A stretch of DNA of 6,086 nt from Candidatus Bathyarchaeota archaeon (GCA_030672945.1 DAOVFL010000059.1:1-6086), one strand, 5' to 3'; positions 1 to 5,453 are shown, numbered from the stretch's first letter. Notes: generated by a model not told the origin, from the sequence alone. Numbers and translations are program-made.

Positions 1-1110
1 TGTCTGTTTCGCGGCCTTATCCCAGGAAAAAAGCTGCAACACTCTTTCCCTCGCCTCTAATCCCATACGGAAGCGAAGTTCTTTATTCTGTAATAGAGAA
101 ACTAGTGCTTTAGCGACTGCTTCAGCGTTTCTTGGTTCCACCAGCAATCCCGTGTGCTTATTTTTAACAACCTCTGGTATGGCACAGGTATTGAAGGCTA
201 CTACAGGTTTTCCGCAGGATTGTGCTTCTGCGGGTGTCAGTCCAAACCCTTCCCAGAGACTAGGATAACAAAACACATCACAGCAAGCGTAAAGCTTGGG
301 GACGTCTCCATCAGGAACGTAACCGGTGAAAACAATCGAGTTCTCTACCTTTAAACTCTTCACTAGTTTATTTAGGTTTAGTATATCGTAGCGCATGGCT
401 CCGCCTATCAAAAATTTAGTCTCAGGCAATTCTCTTAGAACCTCTGGAATCGCCTCAATCAAGAACTGTACGCCTTTATACGGAGCTAACCTGCCGAGAT
501 ATAGAACAACTGGACAGTTTTCCAATTTGTAAAGCTTTCTTGTACTGTTCCCGTTTACGTTGGGATTAAATCTTTCCGCATCCACTCCATTGTAGATAAC
601 TTGGATCTTATCTTCTTGGATAAAGTACCTTTTTATCAACCCCTCTTTCAAGAAATGGCTCACAGTGATTATCTTATGCACACCTGAATGAAGAGCTAAA
701 AAAGTCCCAAGTCTATGATCTATCATCTTCAGTTTTTGCTTAGAGCTACGCCAAGTTCTTATTGGAGCGAACCCATGATAAGTAAATACGTGGGGTTTTT
801 TCAGAAACTTGGTTACAGTGTCGCCTACAAAAATGCTTGGATGATACTGAGTATGTATTAAGTCAAACTTCTCTAAAATCCTCAGACTCCTAAAAGGAAA
901 GATGAAATTTCTTAAAAAGGGTATGTTATCCCCTGTAAACATCAATTCATAGATTGGTACATCTTTCGATCTGATTTCGGTTTCGCGAGAAATAATAGCC
1001 ACTTCGTTTCCAGCACGCTTTATTCTCCCGGCAATTTCCATTATGTGCTTAACTAATCCAGAACCGGTATGCAAAGAGGAACGAACATAAGCTACTCGCA
1101 AAATTCGCAA
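1..1110 (-). CDS. GT4-family glycosyltransferase (GT-B fold), C-terminus cut by window edge
   Basis: Probably transfers a sugar from an activated donor (nucleotide-sugar) to a glycan or lipid-linked acceptor at the cytoplasmic face of the membrane. The reading frame is open for 370 codons to base 1, so only the last residues are missing. Visible GT4 hallmarks: an N-terminal strand then the Gly-rich TGSG loop (about residues 15-18), IYNGVD (172-177), the donor-site strand YLGRLAPYKGV (204-214; R207 and K212 are the usual phosphate contacts) and the EX7E motif in WEGFGLTPAEAQ (E287 and E295), followed by CGKPVVA and GLLVEP. The start is inferred: an in-frame TAG lies at 1119-1117 and no ATG follows, so TTG at 1110 gives the expected N-terminus (L)RILRVAY; TTG at 1101 is the alternative. 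It diverges from a second glycosyltransferase. Acceptor and sugar cannot be told from sequence. Family assignment is secure. Confidence 0.95.
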   Translation of the reverse strand, partial: MRILRVAYVRSSLHTGSGLVKHIMEIAGRIKRAGNEVAIISRETEIRSKDVPIYELMFTGDNIPFLRNFIFPFRSLRILEKFDLIHTQYHPSIFVGDTVTKFLKKPHVFTYHGFAPIRTWRSSKQKLKMIDHRLGTFLALHSGVHKIITVSHFLKEGLIKRYFIQEDKIQVIYNGVDAERFNPNVNGNSTRKLYKLENCPVVLYLGRLAPYKGVQFLIEAIPEVLRELPETKFLIGGAMRYDILNLNKLVKSLKVENSIVFTGYVPDGDVPKLYACCDVFCYPSLWEGFGLTPAEAQSCGKPVVAFNTCAIPEVVKNKHTGLLVEPRNAEAVAKALVSLLQNKELRFRMGLEARERVLQLFSWDKAAKQT

Positions 1111-1143
1111 CCTATCCTACACAAAACCATACATGCGGAAACT

Positions 1144-1153
1144 TTTATAAATT
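1144..1153 (-). promoter_or_regulatory. TATA-like box for the minus-strand GT4 gene
   Basis: On the minus strand this reads AATTTATAAA. Its centre is about 38 bases upstream of the inferred TTG start at 1110. With usual archaeal spacing (about 26 bases from box centre to transcript start), transcription would begin near 1122 and leave a leader of about 12 bases. Position and composition are seen; promoter activity is inferred. Confidence 0.55.
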
Positions 1154-1208
1154 TTACAACGAATGGCTTTCATAAATCTTGTCTGACACCTGTATCCGAA
1201 TGGAGTTA

Positions 1209-1218
1209 TTACTATATG
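1209..1218 (+). promoter_or_regulatory. TATA-like box for the plus-strand GT2 gene
   Basis: TTACTATATG lies about 37 bases upstream of the ATG at 1251, predicting a transcript start near 1240 and a leader of about 11 bases. There is no Shine-Dalgarno sequence in front of the ATG, which fits a short or leaderless archaeal message. Together with the box at 1144-1153 it makes 1111-1250 a divergent promoter region for two glycosyltransferases. Inferred from position only. Confidence 0.5.
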
Positions 1219-1250
1219 GATAACGTCACTACATTAAGAATGGTTAACCC

Positions 1251-2390
1251 ATGAAAATCACATTTATAATCATAACTAGAGACCGTCGTCGAATGATAGA
1301 ACGTCTAATAAATTCTATCCTTAAGGCAAGATTGGATTCCCTCTCGCTAGTTATAATAGACGACAGCAACGCTGGTAATTTTATCCATACTAGAAGTTTC
1401 CTTCAGTCGCAGTCAGTACCATTTAAGCAACTTAGCTCCCTTCAAGCAGGAAGAAGCGTTGAAAAAACTCTAGAAAAAATGAATTTGACTCCCAAAGAAC
1501 GGAAGTTCATAAAAAATTGTACAGGGCTATCCCCTCCGTTTTGTGGTAACGTAGAACAATTGCTTGGAGTGAATAAACTGAAATCGGGGCTGACAAGCAG
1601 CGGTCTACGGTTTGCACCTTATTCTCCCGCCAGAAATCTTGCCATTTATTATGCTGTGAGATTTTTCAATCCAGAGATAATTTTCTTCTTGGATGATGAC
1701 TGTATAATCCTCTACCCAGAAAAACTTGAAAGTCAGCTTCGATTGATGGGAACGAAAATAGACCAAAAAACTATTGTGGCAATTACCGGGCTTTATAAGG
1801 ATCTCGTAGTATTCGAACAGAAAAAACTTTCCCAACATCAAATCTCAAGGCAACTAGTCAGAACTCTTCGTGGAATGGACGCCTTCCTAAGGAAATCATT
1901 TATGGTTGAAACAGAACGATTCAAAATAATGCCCCCCCACATGTTAGGAGGCGCACTTATCCTGAGCAAAGAAGTCTTCCACATTATTCCCTTCGATCCT
2001 TATGTTGCAAGAGGTGAAGACCACGCATACGCGCTGGATCTAAAAAGTTTTCTCGGCGAAAACGAAATTGCCATTCGCGACAAACACTTCATAGTCGGCC
2101 ACCAAAGAGAAATCTCCCAAAACCACACACAAACCAATGTTCTACGAGATATTTTTAGATTTGTCTACTCTCACGCCAAAACTGGACATTCATTTATACC
2201 TCTTTTCATCTTCAGATGGCTATTCGCATCTATTGTCCAGTTATTTCTCAACCCTCCAAAATATAAGCAGTCCAAGAACGAACTATGGGCTTTACTATTT
2301 CTTGCACCCAGATTTGCCAAAGAGAACGCTTGTAGATTTAGGCGAAATATTACGGCTTGGAAAAGTTTCCTGGATCAGTCAACAATCTAA
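1251..2390 (+). CDS. GT2-type (GT-A fold) glycosyltransferase with an internal insertion
   Basis: Likely an inverting, metal-dependent glycosyltransferase acting on a glycan precursor. The protein has 379 residues. Motifs in order: N-terminal strand KITFIIITRDR (2-12), the nucleotide-binding VIIDDS (34-39), PARNLA (126-131), the metal-binding DXD equivalent FFLDDD (145-150), a GED motif (255-257) at the place of the family's catalytic base, and GHQRE (283-287), whose His may be the late metal ligand. The distance from VIIDDS to PARN is about 90 residues, longer than in compact GT2 domains, and the extra segment carries two cysteines (C90, C98). The C-terminal stretch FIPLFIFRWLFASIVQLFL (about 315-333) is hydrophobic and may lie in or against the membrane. 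The ATG at 1251 gives the canonical N-terminus. It is divergent from a GT4 gene, suggesting a surface-glycan or glycosylation locus. Fold is confident; substrate unknown. Confidence 0.88.
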   Translation: MKITFIIITRDRRRMIERLINSILKARLDSLSLVIIDDSNAGNFIHTRSFLQSQSVPFKQLSSLQAGRSVEKTLEKMNLTPKERKFIKNCTGLSPPFCGNVEQLLGVNKLKSGLTSSGLRFAPYSPARNLAIYYAVRFFNPEIIFFLDDDCIILYPEKLESQLRLMGTKIDQKTIVAITGLYKDLVVFEQKKLSQHQISRQLVRTLRGMDAFLRKSFMVETERFKIMPPHMLGGALILSKEVFHIIPFDPYVARGEDHAYALDLKSFLGENEIAIRDKHFIVGHQREISQNHTQTNVLRDIFRFVYSHAKTGHSFIPLFIFRWLFASIVQLFLNPPKYKQSKNELWALLFLAPRFAKENACRFRRNITAWKSFLDQSTI

Positions 2391-2496
2391 GTCTCTTGCG
2401 ATTTCGACATAAATTAGTACGCGCTACATCCCGAATATATTCCTTCGAATTCCGATTTTCCAGTGCATATATACATGCAAATTCACATTTAAATAA

Positions 2497-2511
2497 TTTC
2501 TTTTTGGTTTT
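2497..2511 (+). terminator. T-rich tract, possible terminator of the GT2 gene
   Basis: A pyrimidine run, TTTCTTTTTGGTTTT, lies about 105 bases beyond the GT2 stop codon on the same strand. Archaeal RNA polymerase can terminate at such U-tracts without a hairpin. The distance and the interrupted run make this weak. The rest of 2391-2537 shows no supported gene; it contains a near-palindrome at 2464-2479 (TGCATATATACATGCA). Confidence 0.25.
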
Positions 2512-2537
2512 CCGACCCGCAATATTTAGACTGCTGT

Positions 2538-2720
2538 TTATGAGAGTTGACCAAAAACGATTCCGTCACAAGTTTCATTAAATAAAGCAAGGATTATTTC
2601 GTTGATTGAGCAAAGCTTGAGCGCGCTCGGGCTTTTCACTTCTACTTTTTCCGTGGTTTTGTCCAGTCGAGTTGCATCCATGTATTGTTTGAAGGCTTCC
2701 ACATCAGAAAGTTCAGGCAT
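2538..2720 (-). pseudogene. 5' remnant of an Fpg/Nei-family DNA glycosylase
   Basis: Sixty codons beginning MPELSDVEAFKQYMDATRLD, followed by EVKSPSAL. Intact Fpg/Nei enzymes begin MPELPEVE/MPELPDVE; Pro2 is the nucleophile that excises oxidised bases and Glu3 the catalytic acid, and both survive here. The family is normally about 260-290 residues and continues to a beta-hairpin lysine, helix-two-turn-helix and often a C-terminal zinc finger. None of these is present: the frame ends in TAA at 2540-2538 and I found no continuation in the other minus-strand frames down to the GT2 gene. The final residues (FNETCDGIVFGQL) could be a decayed form of the family's 'TRRHGKYLF' segment, a weak match. 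The start keeps a Shine-Dalgarno sequence, AGGA, six bases upstream (2730-2727 on the minus strand). Read as a truncated gene; expression as a short peptide cannot be excluded. Confidence 0.72.
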
Positions 2721-2870
2721 AATTATTCCTTTCCAAACATCTCTTACAATGTCCTAATCGAGAACTGTGAAGTTTCAAACTAAATAAGTGCGGGAAGTTT
2801 CTAAATGTGGGAGATGCAGAAAAGTTATAGCAGAGCCAAAATGCATGCTAATCAGAATCGTAAAATAAGG

Positions 2871-2880
2871 TTTAAATAGC
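2871..2880 (+). promoter_or_regulatory. TATA-like box of the CBS-pair gene
   Basis: GTTTAAATAG, preceded by purine-rich GTAAAATAAG that could act as a BRE, is centred about 34 bases before the ATG at 2910. The predicted transcript start is near 2902, leaving a leader of about 8 bases. The stretch 2721-2870 otherwise shows only a repeated GAAGTTTC (2769-2776 and 2794-2801). Confidence 0.6.
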
Positions 2881-2909
2881 TTTGTGCGTTTTGTGGGCTT
2901 CTAGGTTTA

Positions 2910-3320
2910 ATGATGAAAAAGTTGACGATAGCTAACGTGAAAATTAGCCAAGTCATGACTGAAGATTTGATTACTGTGTTTATTGGCAGCACGGTAGAGG
3001 AAGTCGTGAAAAAGATGGTAGATTATGATGTTGAATGTCTTCCAGTAATAGATGCAGAAGGAGTTTTGCATGGCTTGGTTACTTTTAGGGATATTGTGAT
3101 GAAAGTTGTCTATCCACTGACAAAGATAAGAGAATCTAAAGTCGAAAAGATTATGTCTAAAAGCTTGGTCACTTGTAATCCTGACCATACTGTGTTTGAT
3201 GTTGTAAAAATCATGAAGAATAAGCATCTAAGGCGAATTCCAGTTGTAGATGCCAAAAATAAGCTTGTGGGATTAGTCACCGATTTTGACTTGGCGTTGT
3301 TTGGATGGGAGTTTAAGTAA
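2910..3320 (+). CDS. Stand-alone CBS-domain-pair protein
   Basis: A 136-residue cytosolic protein made almost entirely of two CBS domains (about 11-65 and 78-132), which fold together as a Bateman module and usually bind adenine nucleotides or S-adenosylmethionine to sense energy or metabolite state. Each repeat opens with VMT/IMS (VMTEDLITV, IMSKSLVTC) and has a central PVIDAEG or PVVDAKN turn. Each ends in the ribose-contacting motif: GLVTFRD (55-61; T58, D61) and GLVTDFD (121-127; T124, D127). Both sites look intact. No catalytic or DNA-binding domain is attached, so it probably regulates a partner encoded elsewhere; nothing here identifies that partner. Two ATGs are adjacent (2910 and 2913), and the short predicted leader cannot separate them. 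It has its own promoter and is not in an evident operon. Confidence 0.93.
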   Translation: MMKKLTIANVKISQVMTEDLITVFIGSTVEEVVKKMVDYDVECLPVIDAEGVLHGLVTFRDIVMKVVYPLTKIRESKVEKIMSKSLVTCNPDHTVFDVVKIMKNKHLRRIPVVDAKNKLVGLVTDFDLALFGWEFK

Positions 3321-3355
3321 GTTTCTCCCGAACAACGTGCTTCGTTAATATTCTC

Positions 3356-3445
3356 TCATGTTACTGGTGGAAAGGGTGGGTCTTTCGACAACCACTCATA
3401 GGTTGACCTAATATCCTCTCCAGTAACATTTCTCATCCACAACAT
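3356..3445 (-). CDS. Possible 29-residue small protein or truncated gene start
   Basis: Reads MLWMRNVTGEDIRSTYEWLS, then KDPPFPPVT, ending in TGA. Its support is a strong Shine-Dalgarno sequence, GAGAGGTGAT, on the minus strand at 3460-3451, five bases before the ATG at 3445. The composition is protein-like (acidic and aromatic residues mixed, Pro-rich end). No family is recognised. It could be a true microprotein or the surviving N-terminus of a longer gene lost by deletion, like the Fpg/Nei remnant nearby. The coding stretch also contains a 10-bp inverted repeat (3358-3367 with 3420-3429), so an RNA structure is another reading. It faces away from the synthetase gene at 3597. Confidence 0.4.
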   Translation of the reverse strand: MLWMRNVTGEDIRSTYEWLSKDPPFPPVT

Positions 3446-3450
3446 TTTAT

Positions 3451-3460
3451 ATCACCTCTC
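3451..3460 (-). promoter_or_regulatory. Strong Shine-Dalgarno sequence of the 29-codon minus-strand ORF
   Basis: On the minus strand this reads GAGAGGTGAT, a long complement of the 16S rRNA 3' end, ending five bases before an ATG. Such a match between genes is the main reason to take the small ORF seriously. Confidence 0.5.
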
Positions 3461-3521
3461 AAAAAAGGCAAAAACACGTTGATAGAAATTAGTTGCAGTA
3501 ATCTCTTAGCCTTGCCTTTCC

Positions 3522-3534
3522 TATACTATATATT
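3522..3534 (+). promoter_or_regulatory. TATA-like region upstream of the asparagine-synthetase-like gene
   Basis: TATACTATATATT is centred about 68 bases upstream of the ATG at 3597 and predicts a transcript start near 3555, with a leader of about 40 bases. Its minus strand (AATATATAGTATA) is also TATA-like and could serve the 29-codon ORF with a start near 3502. Direction is therefore ambiguous. Inferred from sequence only. Confidence 0.5.
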
Positions 3535-3556
3535 CTCAGCATGCTTCATAAAGCTT

Positions 3557-3571
3557 TCTTAAGACTTAAGA
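3557..3571. promoter_or_regulatory. Perfect 15-bp palindrome, candidate operator
   Basis: TCTTAAG-A-CTTAAGA is a perfect inverted repeat (7-bp arms, 1-base centre) at the predicted transcript start of the synthetase gene, about 25 bases before its ATG. A dimeric helix-turn-helix regulator bound here would block RNA polymerase. The direct repeat AAGACATAT (3568-3576 and 3590-3598) begins inside its right arm, with the second copy running into the start codon. The symmetry is seen; a regulatory role is inferred. Confidence 0.45.
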
Positions 3572-3598
3572 CATATCTCATTATGATTCAAGACATAT
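3568..3598. repeat. Direct repeat AAGACATAT, two copies 22 bases apart
   Basis: Copies at 3568-3576 and 3590-3598 have identical nine-base cores. Start-to-start spacing is 22 bases, about two helical turns, so both would face the same side of DNA. The second copy overlaps the ATG at 3597. This could be part of the same operator as the palindrome, or chance in AT-rich DNA. Confidence 0.4.
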
Positions 3599-4745
3599 GA
3601 ATAACTTAATACATCGCCCATCTCTATGTTTTCTTCCCAATAGAGTAAGGATAAAAGATGTCGAATGGAAAATGAGAACGGTATCTCGCTCAGGTGTTAA
3701 CGAGGAGAATCTTCTAATATTTATTCGGGATGAGTGGCTTCCAATCCCTAAATCCATAATTCCACCAGAAAGAAAGAGCTTTCTTTGGGATGCTTTGGAG
3801 CTTCAACTCTATGATTCAAGCGGGGATTACAGAGGAAGACTCTTGGATAATCTGCGATTCGCGATCCATCGCACTATACGCGAATGGGGCGATATCGACA
3901 GCATTGACCGGGTGGGTGTGTGGCTTTCAGGCGGTGTTGACAGTAGCACGTTGCTTTATTTAACCTGCGAGATGGTTGGCTCAGAGAAAGTTCGTGCTTA
4001 TTCAGTGGATTTCGGCGACCAAAACGAGGTTGAAAGAGCGAAGTTAATTGCAGATCGGTGTGATGTGAGACTTCTGATAAAAAAGATGACTGTTGATGAT
4101 AATATTCAGCTTACAGAGGAAGCTGTTTTGAACCAGAGGGGTCCCGCTGACACGACGCATGTTCTCTTCACCTCAAAATTTTGCAGTCGAGACGGTACAA
4201 GAAAGGTTTTAAGTGCATTGGGGCTGGATGAAATTCAAGGCGGCTATCCAGCTCATGTAAATGCAGGTGATGAAGAGTTTTTTGATGTTGAAACAAACCT
4301 GTTATGGAAGTGTCAAGGTTCTTATGCTTGGGATCAACGAGTACAAAGCAAGAAATATGTAGAAATAAGATTTCCTTTTCTTAGCAGAGAATTGATTGCT
4401 TGGTGCAGAGGTTTGCCGAGAACCCATAAATGTACCGATCGAGAAACAAAAGTTAGGCTTAGAAAGGAACTGAAAGCAAGTTATCTGATTCCGGAAAAGA
4501 TCATAGAAGCTGGAAGAACTGCAGGCACCAAAGGCGGTTTTTGTCCCGTTCTGGAGAAATGGTTCGAAGACGGTCTTGAAGAATGGTGCGGGAAAAATCT
4601 ACCGCCTAAGGGTCTTTCTTCCCAAACTAGATTTAAGATAAATGATATGATACAAGGATGTTTATGGCGTAAGTGGCGTGCTGCAACAATAAACACTTTT
4701 CTAAGGTTACTAGACGAAGGCAAATTTTACTATTTGAAGGGTTAG
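3597..4745 (+). CDS. Asparagine-synthetase-like enzyme lacking the glutaminase domain
   Basis: An ATP-pyrophosphatase-fold enzyme of 382 residues that should adenylate a carboxylate and pass it to an amine. Domain signs: PP-loop WLSGGVDSSTLLY (109-121), GLDEIQGGY (209-217; the family's second metal/ATP motif, usually G-x-DE-lfgGY), RFPFLSRELIAW (258-269, matching the AsnB 'PFLD' segment) and KVRLRKEL...LIPEKI (285-303). AsnB proteins are about 500-630 residues and start with a catalytic Cys2 of a class II glutaminase. Here only about 105 residues precede the PP-loop, residue 2 is Asn, and no glutaminase motif is visible. It may use ammonia or a different amine, rely on a separate partner, or make something other than asparagine (beta-lactam synthetase-type enzymes share the fold). 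Start: ATG 3597; ATG at 3672 (Met26) is a shorter alternative. Ends in TAG, followed by a T8 tract. Confidence 0.87.
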   Translation: MNNLIHRPSLCFLPNRVRIKDVEWKMRTVSRSGVNEENLLIFIRDEWLPIPKSIIPPERKSFLWDALELQLYDSSGDYRGRLLDNLRFAIHRTIREWGDIDSIDRVGVWLSGGVDSSTLLYLTCEMVGSEKVRAYSVDFGDQNEVERAKLIADRCDVRLLIKKMTVDDNIQLTEEAVLNQRGPADTTHVLFTSKFCSRDGTRKVLSALGLDEIQGGYPAHVNAGDEEFFDVETNLLWKCQGSYAWDQRVQSKKYVEIRFPFLSRELIAWCRGLPRTHKCTDRETKVRLRKELKASYLIPEKIIEAGRTAGTKGGFCPVLEKWFEDGLEEWCGKNLPPKGLSSQTRFKINDMIQGCLWRKWRAATINTFLRLLDEGKFYYLKG

Positions 4746-4754
4746 TCATAATTA

Positions 4755-4762
4755 TTTTTTTT
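4755..4762 (+). terminator. T8 tract, likely terminator of the synthetase gene
   Basis: Eight consecutive T residues lie ten bases beyond the synthetase stop codon, with more T-rich sequence around them. No hairpin precedes them, and archaeal U-tract termination does not need one. This suggests the RNase HI gene downstream has its own transcript. Confidence 0.55.
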
Positions 4763-4776
4763 CTATTCTGAGCTTT

Positions 4777-4842
4777 TTGGACAAAAGTATAGCTGATTTG
4801 AAGCGTGAGCTTGAGTATGAGGAGAAAAAGGTGATGGCTTAG
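4777..4842 (+). CDS. Doubtful 21-codon ORF upstream of RNase HI, ending in TAG
   Basis: Read from TTG it gives (L)DKSIADLKRELEYEEKKVMA, a charged helix- or coiled-coil-like peptide, and stops at TAG 4840-4842. The same frame then continues LGEKKEEKRWRRT to a TGA at 4882-4884, overlapping the RNase HI start in another frame. The charged composition is continuous across the TAG, so it may be the remnant of one gene broken by a nonsense change, or a read-through codon. No start signal is seen, and a weak TATA-like AAGTATAGC (4785-4793) inside it could belong to RNase HI instead. Reported with low confidence. Confidence 0.2.
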   Translation: MDKSIADLKRELEYEEKKVMA

Positions 4843-4855
4843 TTGGGTGAGAAGA

Positions 4856-4861
4856 AGGAGG
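4856..4861 (+). promoter_or_regulatory. Shine-Dalgarno sequence of the RNase HI gene
   Basis: AGGAGG lies seven bases before the ATG at 4869 and fixes that start. Such a strong site contrasts with the CBS and glycosyltransferase genes, which lack one, and suggests a longer leader or internal position in a transcript. Confidence 0.7.
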
Positions 4862-4868
4862 AAAAACG

Positions 4869-5453
4869 ATGGAGAAGGACGTGATTGAAGTTTTTGTTGA
4901 TGGTTTATGTGAACCTGTGAACCCTCGCGGCGTTGCCACGTTCGGTTTTGTGGTTTACAAAGACGATGCAAAGATTAAATTAGGTTCTGGCGTGGTTGAT
5001 TCTTCCAACTCAAGTAATAATGCTGCTGAGTATTCTGCTTTGATTCAAGTCTTAAAGTTTCTTGTTGATAACGGATTCACTGAGGAAAGAGTCGTCGTTA
5101 AATCTGATAGTCAGCTTTTGGTTTTTCAACTAAACAGTTACTACAGCGTTGAGGCTTACAGAATTATTCCATTATTCCGCCAAGCGTCAGACTTGCTTAA
5201 ACATTTCCGAAAAATAAAGATGAAATGGATTCCAAGAGAAGAAAATGTAGAAGCTGACGCTTTAAGTAGAAAGGCATATGCTGACTATTGGAAGAAGCAT
5301 CCTAGACTCTTAAAGAACTATTCAAAGTATTTAGCTACGGAGAAACAGAAAAACTTTATGAAGAAACTGAAAATACAGTTTCCCTTTTACGTCTCGAAAA
5401 GAGAAGCATCAAGGCTAATTGGCAAAAAACTGGAGGAGTTAAAAAGGAGGTGA
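4869..5453 (+). CDS. rnhA: Archaeal-type ribonuclease HI with C-terminal TEKQ extension
   Basis: Cleaves the RNA strand of RNA-DNA hybrids using two metal ions, removing primers and R-loops. The RNase H fold spans about residues 5-137 of 194. The DEDD catalytic set is intact: D11 in VFVDGLCEPVNPRG, E54 in NNAAEYSALI, D80 in VKSDSQLLVFQL and D130 in PREENVEADALSRKAY. The DGLCEPxNPxG opening and the missing basic protrusion are typical of archaeal RNase HI rather than the bacterial enzyme. After a basic linker (WKKHPRLLKNYSKY), residues about 155-194 form a separate module, LATEKQKNFMKKL...SKREASRLIGKKL, resembling the small TEKQ/EASxLI module appended to various proteins; its role here is unknown. 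The start is set by AGGAGG seven bases upstream. The stop TGA sits inside a second perfect Shine-Dalgarno sequence (5445-5453) whose downstream gene is broken. Same strand as the synthetase, but separated by a T8 tract. Confidence 0.93.
   Translation: MEKDVIEVFVDGLCEPVNPRGVATFGFVVYKDDAKIKLGSGVVDSSNSSNNAAEYSALIQVLKFLVDNGFTEERVVVKSDSQLLVFQLNSYYSVEAYRIIPLFRQASDLLKHFRKIKMKWIPREENVEADALSRKAYADYWKKHPRLLKNYSKYLATEKQKNFMKKLKIQFPFYVSKREASRLIGKKLEELKRR

Noticed and set aside
154..354. 66-codon plus-strand ORF
   Set aside because: It lies opposite the strongly supported GT4 gene and has no protein family character of its own.
1069..1254. 61-codon plus-strand ORF
   Set aside because: It overlaps the GT4 start and the divergent promoter region, and its translation looks random.
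1605..1841. 78-codon minus-strand ORF
   Set aside because: Antisense shadow of the GT2 gene.
2464..2479. Near-palindrome TGCATATATACATGCA as an operator
   Set aside because: It has mismatches at the centre, lies far from any gene start and is easily produced by AT-rich sequence.
2137..2581. Two overlapping plus-strand ORFs (91 and 74 codons) around the GT2 3' end
   Set aside because: They use other frames of GT2 or AT-rich spacer, have low-complexity Ser/Phe/Arg-rich translations and no start signals.
2907..3227. 106-codon minus-strand ORF
   Set aside because: Antisense to the CBS-pair gene; rich in His, Asn and Phe as expected for a shadow.
3358..3429. Inverted repeat as the ends of a small transposable element
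   Set aside because: Arms are only 10 bp, there is no target-site duplication and no second copy in the window.
4481..4971. Minus-strand ORFs of 80 and 112 codons
   Set aside because: Antisense to the synthetase end and RNase HI start; no coding character.
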